From the NCBI GenBank assembly GCA_047125605.1, contig CP138932.1:1860001-1924000 (forward strand): a stretch of 64,000 nt of DNA, in the 5' to 3' direction. Every line of letters starts with the position of its first letter. Within the stretch, counting starts at the first letter, position 1. Under the pieces are notes generated by a model. It made no database searches and was not told the DNA's origin. It saw only the letters and a list, made by a program, of their open reading frames with translations. This document shows positions 50,152 to 58,388 of the stretch, in pieces. The position numbers and the translations under genes were made by a program. This stretch comes from JAKVBK01 sp022447275. GTDB lineage: Bacteria > Pseudomonadota > Alphaproteobacteria > Rhodobacterales > Rhodobacteraceae.

Positions 50152-52035
50152 GTGGAGACCATACACCTCACCTTTGAAATGATGGTGGTTTTGGGTCTGC
50201 TCGCCTTCACGGTATTCCTGTTTATCTCCGAAATCGTGCGGATCGATCTGGCAGCCATTCTCGTGATGGTTTTGCTCGGCCTGCTTAGCCAGGTGCCCGG
50301 GCTCAGTTCGATTGCAGATGTAAATCAGTTGTTCGATGGCTTTGCATCGAACGCGGTGGTTTCGATTATCGCCGTCATGATTATCGGCGCAGGGCTCGAC
50401 CGCACCGGGCTGATGAGCAAGGTGGCCGCGACAATTCTAAAGTATGGGGGCAGCACGGAGCGGCGGATTGTGCCCATCGTTTCGGGCGCCGTCGGTATTA
50501 TTTCGTCTTTCATGCAGAATGTTGGGGCAGCCGCGCTGTTTTTGCCTGTCGTCAGCCGCATTTCCGTGCGTACAGAACTGCCGCTCAGCCGGCTGCTGAT
50601 GCCCATGGGCTTTTGCGCCATTCTCGGCGGAACCCTCACGATGGTTGGTTCCTCGCCGCTGATCCTGCTCAACGATCTGCTCACCAGCGCAAATCAGTCT
50701 CTGCCCCAAGATCAACAAATGGCCTCTTTCAGCCTGTTTTCCGTCACGCCGATCGGGATCTGCCTGATCGTCACGGGTGTGCTTTACTTCATGCTCTTCG
50801 GCAAATGGGTGTTGCCCAGCGAAAACGCGGCCAGCGGCGCGCAAAGCGCCCAATCCATGAAGGATTACTTGCAACAGCTCTATGGCCTGCGCACCGATAT
50901 CTTCGAAATATCGATCCCCGAGGGCAGCCAGGTGGCCGGGCTGACATTTGATGATCTGATTGAGAAATATCACGTCTACATCATTGGCAGCGCCTATAAC
51001 GGCAAGACTTGGTTTGCGCCCGTCATCACCACGGAAATCACAACGCCGTGCCGATTGGCCGTCTTGGGCCGGGCTAAAGAAATCCGGCAGATGGTGCTGG
51101 AGGAAGACCTCCTTCTGCACACAAAGCTGGATGTCTTTGCCGAAGACTACGCGCCGACGCGGTCTGGGGTGGCAGAAGTTGTCATTCCGCCGGGGTCCTC
51201 GTTGATTGGCAAAAGCGCCCATGACGTGGTCTTTCGCAAAACCTATGGCGCCAGCATGCTGGCCATTCACCGCGGCGAGGAAACCCTCAGCATTGTCGCG
51301 ACGGAGGATCATGAGCCAACCCAAATCGCCGAAGTGCCCTTTAGGGCTGGCGACACTCTGATCATCCTGAGCACTTGGGAAACTTTGACCCGCCTGACGC
51401 GCGACAGGGATTTTGTGGTTGTCACAACCGACTTCCCTCAGGAGGAACTGCGCCCCAAGAAAGTGGGCTGGGCCGTGCTGTTCTTTGCGCTAGCGATCGG
51501 CCTGATCCTTTTCACTGATTTGCGCCTGTCCCTGTGCCTTCTGACCGGCGCTGTGGGCATGATCGTGTCACGGGTGCTGGATATCGATGATGCCTACAAG
51601 GCGGTGAGTTGGAGCACGGTCTTCCTCTTGGCGGGTCTGATCCCCTTAGGGCAAGCCGTGCAAATGTCTGGGACAGCGGCCTGGATTGCACAGCAGGTCC
51701 TGATCCTTCTTGATGGCTGGCCGATCTGGGGATTGCAGGCGGGGCTGGCCGTGATTGCCACGGTTTTCACGCTGATCATGTCAAACGTCGGCGCAACTGT
51801 GTTGCTGGTGCCCCTGGCCGTATCGATCGCGATTGCTGCGGGCGGTGATCCCGCGATTTTCGCGCTCACGGTCGCGATCTCAACATCGAACTCCTTCTTG
51901 ATCCCGACCCATCAGGTGAATGCGCTGATTATGGGGCCTGCGGGCTACAAGGTGACTGACTTCATCAAGAGTGGTGGGATCATGACATTTCTGTTCCTTG
52001 TCGTGTCTCTGACCGTGATGAACGTCTTGTTTTAG
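50152..52035 (+). CDS. SLC13-type permease with two TrkA-C domains (CitMHS/SLC13 family)
   Basis: The 627-residue membrane protein has an N-terminal set of helices (residues ~10-210), two tandem TrkA-C/RCK_C domains in the loop (about 235-430; FEISIPEGSQVAGLTFDDLIEKYHV and VVIPPGSSLIGKSAHDVVFRKTYGASMLAIHRGEE), and a C-terminal helical half ending TSNSFLIPTHQVNALIMGPAGYK. The family moves dicarboxylates or sulfate with sodium; some members are sulfate or taurine carriers. GTG 50152 has GGAAGG upstream, and the frame to 50107 is not supported. No partner genes are obvious. Confidence 0.9.
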   Translation: METIHLTFEMMVVLGLLAFTVFLFISEIVRIDLAAILVMVLLGLLSQVPGLSSIADVNQLFDGFASNAVVSIIAVMIIGAGLDRTGLMSKVAATILKYGGSTERRIVPIVSGAVGIISSFMQNVGAAALFLPVVSRISVRTELPLSRLLMPMGFCAILGGTLTMVGSSPLILLNDLLTSANQSLPQDQQMASFSLFSVTPIGICLIVTGVLYFMLFGKWVLPSENAASGAQSAQSMKDYLQQLYGLRTDIFEISIPEGSQVAGLTFDDLIEKYHVYIIGSAYNGKTWFAPVITTEITTPCRLAVLGRAKEIRQMVLEEDLLLHTKLDVFAEDYAPTRSGVAEVVIPPGSSLIGKSAHDVVFRKTYGASMLAIHRGEETLSIVATEDHEPTQIAEVPFRAGDTLIILSTWETLTRLTRDRDFVVVTTDFPQEELRPKKVGWAVLFFALAIGLILFTDLRLSLCLLTGAVGMIVSRVLDIDDAYKAVSWSTVFLLAGLIPLGQAVQMSGTAAWIAQQVLILLDGWPIWGLQAGLAVIATVFTLIMSNVGATVLLVPLAVSIAIAAGGDPAIFALTVAISTSNSFLIPTHQVNALIMGPAGYKVTDFIKSGGIMTFLFLVVSLTVMNVLF

Positions 52036-52065
52036 GCAGTAGGCGCAAAAGAGGGGGCACAGGTT

Positions 52066-52446
52066 GTGAACGCGATGCTGAAATATGGCCCAGGCGATGA
52101 TGTGGGCGCGCTGGAGCATTGGCCCTTCGATAACCCGCTGAGTGATTACAAGATTTTGGACGGCACGCCTCAAGCTTCTGGGCGGTTGGACGCAGGTGGC
52201 CCCGGGCATGTCAGCCGCACAGGCATTTGGCACTGTACCAAGGGCGTTTTTGCCTGCACCGAACAAGGCGACGAATTGATGACCATACTCTCCGGGCGCG
52301 GTCGTCTCATTCATATGTCCGACGGACAGATTTGCGACCTTAATCCGGGCGACACCCTGTTTGTACGTGATGGCAGCCGGGTCACATGGGATATCACGGA
52401 GGACCTGACGAAGGTTTTCTTCGGCCACAAGCCGGGTGGCTTTTGA
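52066..52446 (+). CDS. cupin domain protein (cupin_3 type)
   Basis: The 126-residue protein folds as a single small beta-barrel cupin. The core runs from GIWHCTKGVFACTEQGDELMTILSGRGRLIH to LNPGDTLFVRDGSRVTWDITEDLTKVFF, matching the cupin_3/DUF861 family used by ureidoglycolate- and ethanolamine-type metabolism. The usual metal-binding His/Glu set is only partly conserved, so catalysis is uncertain. Start GTG 52066 (with GAGGGGG upstream) or ATG 52075. It lies 30 bp after the SLC13 gene and may be co-transcribed. Confidence 0.82.
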   Translation: MNAMLKYGPGDDVGALEHWPFDNPLSDYKILDGTPQASGRLDAGGPGHVSRTGIWHCTKGVFACTEQGDELMTILSGRGRLIHMSDGQICDLNPGDTLFVRDGSRVTWDITEDLTKVFFGHKPGGF

Positions 52447-52455
52447 GGAGTGTGC

Positions 52456-52584
52456 CTACCCAAGAAGCTTGAAGACAGGCTCTTCGATTTTGACCGTTTG
52501 ACCCATGAGATTGAAAAACAGTAGCTCATCAGCGCCCTCGGCTTTGCTGAGCTTGTATTTGAAAAATCTGGACGCCTCGCCAGC
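52456..52584 (-). other. coding-like 3' fragment of an unknown gene
   Basis: A 43-codon reverse frame just after an upstream TAG gives a protein-like text (RFFKYKLSKAEGADELLFF, then MGQTVKIEEPVFKLLG and stop) that has the amino-acid balance of a real C-terminus. No ATG with a ribosome site precedes it and its 5' part is missing. It may be the leftover tail of a deleted gene beside tRNA-Leu, or chance. Confidence 0.25.
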
Positions 52585-52675
52585 CTATTAACCCCGCAAG
52601 GATGATCTTCCGGGTGGACAGAACCAACCCGCTGACAGAATTACTGTTTATTATTATACGCTTATTCTGGAAATA

Positions 52676-52762
52676 TGGTGCGGTCGAGAAGACTCGAACT
52701 TCCACGGGTGTTACCCCACAGCGACCTCAACGCTGCGCGTCTACCAATTCCGCCACGACCGC
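52676..52762 (-). tRNA. tRNA-Leu (anticodon GAG)
   Basis: The reverse strand folds as an 87-nt class II tRNA. The acceptor stem GCGGTCG pairs with CGACCGC, the D-arm is GGCGGAATTGGTAGACGC-like as in leucine tRNAs, the anticodon loop TTGAGGT gives GAG, the variable arm is long, and the T-arm contains GTTCGAGTC. CCA is encoded at 52676-52678. Confidence 0.95.
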
Positions 52763-52958
52763 AATCCGAAGCAGTGGCGCGGGTGTAGCCCTTCGCGCGG
52801 GCGATGAAAAGCGGTTTTTTTTTAGGTTCAGGAAGAAATCGATGCAGGCCGAAAGAAGATCAACGTTTAAACAGGTTTCCGGTGCTGTGCTTGACACAAA
52901 ATTTTCTCTTGCCACAGTAAAGGAGGGGGTCAGAGGCGATATTTGAAAGGGTTTTTGG

Positions 52959-54242
52959 ATGAGACATGCGGGTTATCTACTTAATCTTTGCCTTGTCGCA
53001 GGTTTGGCAGCAGCCCCGATCGGGCGCGCGTCTGCCGGTAGCAGTGACATCGCAGGCGGCATCATCGGCGGTATCATCGGTGGGGTAATCGTCAACGAAG
53101 CAGCCAAGAAGCGCACACGCACGACCACTACGACAACACGGACAAAAGTAAATTCGGCTGCACGTGCAGCAAACAGGGAAACGCAAACAGCGCTAAACTA
53201 CTTCGGATTTCCCGCTGGCACGCCAGATGGTGTCATGGGGCGTCGATCACGCGCAGCCATCAGCCAGTACCAAACTTGGATGGGCTACCCCGCCACCGGG
53301 CAGTTGACGGAATATGAACGTGGCTTCCTGATGACGTCCTACAACCGTGCATTGGCCGGTGGTGCGGCAACGAACGTTGCCATCGCGCAGAATCCCAACG
53401 GTCCGCGTGGACTGCTGATCGCTTATCGTGACGAATTGGCCAATCCAACACCGGCCCCCTCAACAACCACGACCGTTGTTGTGCAACCCCAAGCCCCTGC
53501 AACCACCGTTACGACCGGCGTCGAAAACGGCTTGCCAACATTCATGGCGGACACTGCAGAGGTGAGCCTTGCAAGCCACTGCAACACTGTCAGCCTCATC
53601 ACCAACACCAATGGTGGCTTCACCACGCTGGCCAATATGTCTGATCCGCTTGTCGCGCTGAACGAACAGTTTTGCCTGGCCCGGACATATGCCATCGCCG
53701 AGGGCGAAACGTTGACCGCCAAGCTAAACGGTGTCAGCCCACAGCAGATCGAGGCACAATGCAAAAGTCTGGCACCAACGCTGCAGCCCTACGTGTCTGC
53801 AGTCAGCCTGCAGCCACGCGAAAAGGTTTTGGGTGACGTAGCCGCATTTGTCCTTCAGTCCGGCATGGCCCCGGGGCAATTGGCCGGCACCGCCAAGATA
53901 TGCCTTTCTGTTGGCTATCGCACGGACGACATGTCCGTTGTGCTTGGCTCTGCTCTTTTGCTGACAGCGATTGGACAAGGCGCCTATGGCGAGCTTTTGG
54001 GCCACCACCTGCTTCAAGGCTTTGGGGCCACCCGCCGCCAAGACTTGGCGCAGGCCTGGTACACCGGAGCACATGAAGCCATTTTGCAAGGCCAACCAGC
54101 AGCGTTTTCACCCGGTGACCCCAATCGGAACCAGCTGGTGCATCGGGCGGCAATGGAGGCTGCAGGGGCACCCGCGCCGGCGCCCGCCCCAACGCAAGCC
54201 GGTGCAACCGGCACGCTGAAATTATTTCAGATCGACCAGTAG
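52959..54242 (+). CDS. secreted protein with N-terminal peptidoglycan-binding-like domain
   Basis: The 427-residue protein has a signal peptide (to about residue 26, GRASA), a glycine-rich hydrophobic stretch (DIAGGIIGGIIGGVIV), a basic Thr/Arg region, and a peptidoglycan-binding-like repeat at about 70-125 (RETQTALNYFGFPAGTPDGVMGRRSRAAISQYQTWMG). A Thr/Pro linker leads to a helical C-terminal domain with three cysteines that I do not recognise by name. It is probably a periplasmic wall-associated protein. A strong hairpin follows its stop. Related Rhodobacteraceae proteins share this domain order, but their role is unknown. Confidence 0.82.
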   Translation: MRHAGYLLNLCLVAGLAAAPIGRASAGSSDIAGGIIGGIIGGVIVNEAAKKRTRTTTTTTRTKVNSAARAANRETQTALNYFGFPAGTPDGVMGRRSRAAISQYQTWMGYPATGQLTEYERGFLMTSYNRALAGGAATNVAIAQNPNGPRGLLIAYRDELANPTPAPSTTTTVVVQPQAPATTVTTGVENGLPTFMADTAEVSLASHCNTVSLITNTNGGFTTLANMSDPLVALNEQFCLARTYAIAEGETLTAKLNGVSPQQIEAQCKSLAPTLQPYVSAVSLQPREKVLGDVAAFVLQSGMAPGQLAGTAKICLSVGYRTDDMSVVLGSALLLTAIGQGAYGELLGHHLLQGFGATRRQDLAQAWYTGAHEAILQGQPAAFSPGDPNRNQLVHRAAMEAAGAPAPAPAPTQAGATGTLKLFQIDQ

Positions 54243-54265
54243 AGAAGCTAGTCTGCTGCTTGCCT

Positions 54266-54296
54266 GCATGGCCCCGGCGCAAAGCCGGGGCCATGC
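54266..54296. terminator. strong hairpin between convergent genes, no T-run
   Basis: GCATGGCCCCGGC and GCCGGGGCCATGC pair over 13 bp around a 5-base loop. It sits between the peptidoglycan-binding gene and the convergent DUF2306 gene. No U-run follows on either strand, so it may act with Rho or only protect 3' ends. Confidence 0.5.
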
Positions 54297-54325
54297 ACCT
54301 AGATTGCGGTTTCCCTCGCGCATCC

Positions 54326-54829
54326 TCACGCGGCTTGGCCACGCTTCAAAGATCGCAGGGGCGCGGTGCGCAAAGCCACAGCAAAAACCGCCCCGCCACA
54401 CAGGGCGATTACCCCATATCCAAGCTCCGGCATCTCCGGGAAAAACATCCGATTGAAAACGCGTCCCGGCAAGAAGGTGAACAGCCCCGCAACGGCGAGC
54501 CCACGCCAGTACAGTGCCCGCATGGCCAGGCCATGGGCTTCCCAGCGGCGCGCGAACGCATGGAGCATCCCATCCACCAGAGACCAAAGCGTAAGCACCG
54601 CAAGCAAATGAATTGGGCTGAACGGCCCAATGACACCAAAGTGATGGATCCAGAACGAAGACAGCGCCACAGTGAACATCGCCCCCACCCAGAGATACCC
54701 CGTCCACCGATGCAAGCTGTCGCGGCGTGTGCGATATAGGGCGATCGGCCCCAAAAGAAGCGCGAGCAGAGCCGAAGCGATATGCAGTTGGATAACAGGA
54801 TCGGTATTTATGAGCGGTGTCAGCGTCAT
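54326..54829 (-). CDS. DUF2306 family membrane protein
   Basis: The 167-residue protein has four hydrophobic segments. The second contains IASALLALLLGPIAL, and the short basic loop RTRRDSLHRWTGYLWVGAM with its HRWTGY motif is characteristic of DUF2306; a conserved histidine pair occurs in SSFWIHHFG. Family members resemble small heme-binding or electron-transfer membrane proteins, but no activity is established. ATG 54829 is chosen over 54868 because AGAGGAC precedes it. It is divergent from a membrane LytTR regulator about 100 bp away, a pairing worth noting. Confidence 0.78.
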   Translation of the reverse strand: MTLTPLINTDPVIQLHIASALLALLLGPIALYRTRRDSLHRWTGYLWVGAMFTVALSSFWIHHFGVIGPFSPIHLLAVLTLWSLVDGMLHAFARRWEAHGLAMRALYWRGLAVAGLFTFLPGRVFNRMFFPEMPELGYGVIALCGGAVFAVALRTAPLRSLKRGQAA

Positions 54830-54930
54830 GGTGTCCTCTGGCGCTTGGATGAGAAGTGGCAATGACATACCCCTGAACCCAAATCATGTCCGCGCCCAAC
54901 ACCCGATGCGCGGGTAACTCGGAGAACTTC

Positions 54931-55740
54931 GTGGCAGACAGCCAAACGCATTCCACGCTTCGCGAATGGCGGATGCACATACGGCAGCCAGTAACCCTGG
55001 CAACGCTGGCAGGACTTGGCTTGCTGCTTGCACTTGCGGGTCCCTTCGGCACGGATGATCTGCTCGTATTGCCCGCGGCATTCGCCTATTGGAGCTTCAT
55101 TGCAGCGTCGACTTATTCCCTGGGCTTTATGTTGGCCGACGCCACAGAACATAGGCTGCGCCACCGCTGGCCCGCCCCCTTCCGGGTTCTTCTGTGCGGC
55201 AGCCTCACCGCAGTTGGTGTGATGGCCATCGTCTTTGTTCTGAACTTTTTGGTATTCGGATTTATCCCGGCTGGGGAAAGAGGCGCGGCGTTCGCGGCAA
55301 CGGTCTATGCCGTCACACTTACGGTGACCGCCCTCCTTCATATCCTGCAAAACCATTATGTCGCTGCAGCCAGCCCTGTCGCCCAGTCTGCCCCTTCCGA
55401 TGCGCCGCCCACGCAAGCAGCGCCCCCGAAACTGATGGCCAGGATCCCGCTAGAAACCAGAGGGCCGCTCATTGCACTCAGCGTGCAGGACCACTACGTC
55501 GAGGTCCGCACAACGCAGGGAACACACTTGCTGCTAATGCGCCTCTCAGACGCGATGCAAGAAGCCCGCGCCGCAGACGGCTTGCAGATACATCGCTCGC
55601 ACTGGGTTGCGCTCGATCAGGTCACTGCGGTCAAACGCATTGGAGACAGAGCGATGGTCACACTGTCAGATGGCACGGAGCGCCCCGCCAGCCGCCGCTA
55701 CATCCCAGCATTGAAGGAGGCCGGGCTGCTGCCCCGGTAA
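54931..55740 (+). CDS. membrane-bound LytTR-domain transcriptional regulator
   Basis: The 269-residue protein has four transmembrane helices (residues ~20-145) and a C-terminal LytTR DNA-binding domain (about 165-265) with ALSVQDHYVEVRTTQG, MRLSDAMQEA, GLQIHRSHWVAL and SDGTERPASRRYIPALKEAG, the core LytTR pattern. One-component membrane LytTR proteins sense a signal in the membrane and bind promoters directly. GTG 54931 is preferred for GGAG upstream; an ATG at 54886 would add 15 residues. The 3' end is 5 bp from lipB. Confidence 0.85.
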   Translation: MADSQTHSTLREWRMHIRQPVTLATLAGLGLLLALAGPFGTDDLLVLPAAFAYWSFIAASTYSLGFMLADATEHRLRHRWPAPFRVLLCGSLTAVGVMAIVFVLNFLVFGFIPAGERGAAFAATVYAVTLTVTALLHILQNHYVAAASPVAQSAPSDAPPTQAAPPKLMARIPLETRGPLIALSVQDHYVEVRTTQGTHLLLMRLSDAMQEARAADGLQIHRSHWVALDQVTAVKRIGDRAMVTLSDGTERPASRRYIPALKEAGLLPR

Positions 55741-55745
55741 TTTGC

Positions 55746-56405
55746 ATGGTTGAATGGATCATCTCCGAAGGCCTGACCGACTATGCTGAGGCCGTGGCGT
55801 TCATGGAGCAGCGCGTAGCCGATATTCGGGCTGGGGCGGCCTCGGAATGTATCTGGCTGGTAGAACACCCACCGCTCTATACCGCCGGCACCTCCGCCAA
55901 GCCCGAAGATCTTGTGCAACCAGACCGGTTTCCAGTCCATGTCTCGGCGCGGGGAGGGCAGTATACTTATCACGGGCCCGGTCAAAGGGTCGCTTACGTG
56001 ATGCTCGATGTCGCCGCCCGTGGGCGCGATGTGCGCCGTTTTGTTGCCCAGCTCGAAGACTGGGTCATTGCCACGCTGGCCAGCTTCAACGTGACCGGGG
56101 AACGACGCGAAGGCCGCGTCGGCGTTTGGGTGCAGCGCCCGGAAAAGCCATTGGGGCCATCCGGCGCCACACGCGAAGACAAGGTCGCAGCCATTGGCAT
56201 TCGTCTGCGCAAGTGGGTCAGCTTTCACGGCATCTCGATCAACCATGACCCAGACTTGGAGCATTTTTCAGGGATCGTTCCCTGCGGCATCACCGAGCAC
56301 GGTGTTACAAGCCTCGTTGATCTGGGTCTGCCCGTGTCGATGGATGATCTTGATGTTGCTTTGCGGAGCTGTTTCGAAGCCACCTTCGAGACATCAACAC
56401 AATAA
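55746..56405 (+). CDS. lipB: lipoyl(octanoyl) transferase
   Basis: The 219-residue enzyme transfers octanoate from acyl carrier protein to lipoyl domains, the first step of protein lipoylation. It has VEHPPLYTAGTSA, RGGQYTYHGPGQ, the catalytic lysine in KVAAIGIRLRKWVSFHG, and the catalytic cysteine in IVPCGITEHG. The ATG at 55746 lies just after the LytTR stop, so the two may be transcribed together. The longer frame to 55194 overlaps the regulator and is not coding. Confidence 0.95.
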   Translation: MVEWIISEGLTDYAEAVAFMEQRVADIRAGAASECIWLVEHPPLYTAGTSAKPEDLVQPDRFPVHVSARGGQYTYHGPGQRVAYVMLDVAARGRDVRRFVAQLEDWVIATLASFNVTGERREGRVGVWVQRPEKPLGPSGATREDKVAAIGIRLRKWVSFHGISINHDPDLEHFSGIVPCGITEHGVTSLVDLGLPVSMDDLDVALRSCFEATFETSTQ

Positions 56406-56461
56406 AGAAGCCCCCATACGGCGCGCAGAGGAAACGCCCCGCGAACCGTTGCTTTGCGGGA

Positions 56462-56926
56462 CTAGCCGGCGCTAAGGTGGTCCTTGACCATCGGCCCCAC
56501 GGCGCCGAAATCCATCTGTCCCCCGTGGCGCTGCTTGAGCAGCCCCATCACCTTGCCCATGTCGCGAATCGATGCGGCCTGCGCATCCGCAATCGCAGCC
56601 GCAATTGCCTTGCCCACCTCTTCATCTTTCAACTGACGTGGCAGGAACTCTTCGATCACCGCGATTTCCGCCTCTTCCTGTGCGGCAAGCTCAAGTCGCC
56701 CGGCCTCTTCGTAAGCTTTCACGCTTTCCCGGCGCTGCTTGACCATCTTTGCAAGGATTTTCTGCACTTCGCTGTCAGAGACTTTGCCCTCAGGATTCTC
56801 AACCCGCTCTGCAATATCGCGGTCTTTGATTGCGGCATTGATCAAGCGCACGGTCGACAAAGATACCTGATCCTTGTCGCGCATGGCCTGTTTCATTGCC
56901 GTCGTGATACGTGTTCTGAGATCCAT
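56462..56926 (-). CDS. GatB/YqeY domain protein
   Basis: The 154-residue protein matches the YqeY family: MDLRTRITTAMKQAMRDKDQVSLSTVRLINAAIKDRDI, a central QKILAKMVKQRRESVKAYEEAGR, and a C-terminal DMGKVMGLLKQRHGGQMDFGAVGPMVKDHL. The fold resembles the tRNA-binding tail of GatB, but the cellular role is unclear. The start at ATG 56926 is chosen over 56947. It is divergent from carA, an arrangement common in alphaproteobacteria. Confidence 0.93.
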   Translation of the reverse strand: MDLRTRITTAMKQAMRDKDQVSLSTVRLINAAIKDRDIAERVENPEGKVSDSEVQKILAKMVKQRRESVKAYEEAGRLELAAQEEAEIAVIEEFLPRQLKDEEVGKAIAAAIADAQAASIRDMGKVMGLLKQRHGGQMDFGAVGPMVKDHLSAG

Positions 56927-57059
56927 CACCGCGTGCTCCCCTTGCATACAGTCCTTGCAATCTAGCTCTGATGCCGCAGGTGCACAACTATCCGCCCTTG
57001 TGCTTGACCAAATCGCCGCCTCCCCCTAGGTTCGCGCCGCTTTGCCCTAGGAGTTTCCC

Positions 57060-58238
57060 ATGATCGCCACAGCCCCGGCCCCGCTTCCCGGCACGACCGA
57101 AAAGCCAACAGCTTGCCTTGCTCTCGCGGATGGAACTCTTTTCTTTGGACGCGGATTTGGCGCGACCGGACAAGCCGAGGCAGAGCTGTGCTTCAACACT
57201 GCAATGACCGGCTATCAGGAAATCATGACAGACCCCTCTTATGCCGGTCAGATCGTCACCTTCACCTTCCCCCATGTGGGCAATGTCGGTGTAAACCCAG
57301 AAGACGATGAAACAGCAGATCCGGTGGCCGCGGGGATGGTGGTCAAATGGGATCCGACCGAGCCCTCCAACTGGCGCATGACCGAAGAACTGTCCGCGTG
57401 GCTTTCGCGCCGCGGCCGGATCGGCATCGGCGGGCTGGATACCCGGCGGCTGACCAGAGCAATCCGTCAGCAAGGGGCACCGCATGTAACGCTGGCCCAC
57501 AACCCCGACGGCGTATTTGACATCGAAGCGCTGGTCGCAGCTGCCCGTGGCTTTGCCGGGCTTGAGGGCCTCGATCTCGCCAAAGACGTGACCTGCGCAC
57601 AATCATACCGCTGGGATGAGATGCGTTGGGCTTGGCCAGACGGATATACCCGGCAGGAAGCGCCGGTGCACAAAGTGGTCGCAATCGATTATGGCGCCAA
57701 GCGCAATATCCTGCGTTGCCTCGCCTCTGCCGGTTGCGATGTGACCGTGCTGCCTGCCACGGCAACGGCTGAAGAGGTTCTGGCGCATGCGCCCGATGGC
57801 GTGTTCCTGTCGAACGGTCCTGGTGATCCGGCCGCCACCGGCGCCTATGCAGTGCCCATGATCCAAACCGTTCTTGAGCGCGATCTGCCCGTCTTCGGGA
57901 TCTGTCTTGGTCACCAGATGCTGGCACTGGCCCTTGGCGCACGCACGGTCAAAATGAACCACGGCCACCATGGTGCGAACCATCCCGTGAAGGACTATGA
58001 AACCGGCAAGGTGGAGATCACCTCGATGAACCACGGCTTCACCGTCGATGCGCAAAGCCTGCCTGAAGGCGTTGTCGAAACCCATGTCTCCTTGTTTGAC
58101 GGCTCGAACTGCGGCATCCGCCTGAAGGATCGCGATGTGTTCTCAGTTCAACACCACCCCGAGGCCTCCCCTGGCCCTCAGGACAGCTATTACCTGTTTG
58201 AACGCTTTGCCGCCGCGATGGCGAGCCGCAAGAGCTAA
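57060..58238 (+). CDS. carA: carbamoyl-phosphate synthase small subunit
   Basis: The 392-residue protein is the glutaminase subunit that delivers ammonia to CarB for arginine and pyrimidine synthesis. The N-terminal CPSase domain has LALADGTLFFGRGFG, AELCFNTAMTGYQEIMTDPSYAGQIV and FPHVGNVGVNPED. The class I glutamine amidotransferase domain has the nucleophile cysteine in FGICLGHQ and the His/Glu in FSVQHHPEASPGP. AGGAG precedes the ATG and a strong terminator follows, so carB is not in the same operon. Confidence 0.97.
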   Translation: MIATAPAPLPGTTEKPTACLALADGTLFFGRGFGATGQAEAELCFNTAMTGYQEIMTDPSYAGQIVTFTFPHVGNVGVNPEDDETADPVAAGMVVKWDPTEPSNWRMTEELSAWLSRRGRIGIGGLDTRRLTRAIRQQGAPHVTLAHNPDGVFDIEALVAAARGFAGLEGLDLAKDVTCAQSYRWDEMRWAWPDGYTRQEAPVHKVVAIDYGAKRNILRCLASAGCDVTVLPATATAEEVLAHAPDGVFLSNGPGDPAATGAYAVPMIQTVLERDLPVFGICLGHQMLALALGARTVKMNHGHHGANHPVKDYETGKVEITSMNHGFTVDAQSLPEGVVETHVSLFDGSNCGIRLKDRDVFSVQHHPEASPGPQDSYYLFERFAAAMASRKS

Positions 58239-58263
58239 GGGCCTAAACAAATCTGAATACCGA

Positions 58264-58295
58264 GAACGCCGCGATCCTTCGCGGCGTTCTTTTTT
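58264..58295 (+). terminator. rho-independent terminator after carA
   Basis: An 11-bp perfect stem, GAACGCCGCGA with TCGCGGCGTTC, around a 4-base loop is followed by six T. It stands 25 bp beyond the carA stop. Confidence 0.93.
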
Positions 58296-58388
58296 GCAAT
58301 TTCCCCGACAAACCGCGCCCGAGATCATGTCAGATTAATCGGCTCTTAACCGCTTTTACCGACAATTTTCGACAATTGGATCGGATGA

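Noticed and set aside
52801..52826. Nine-T run near 52815 as a terminator for a plus-strand gene
   Set aside because: No stable stem precedes it on the plus strand, and the adjacent tRNA-Leu is transcribed in the other direction.
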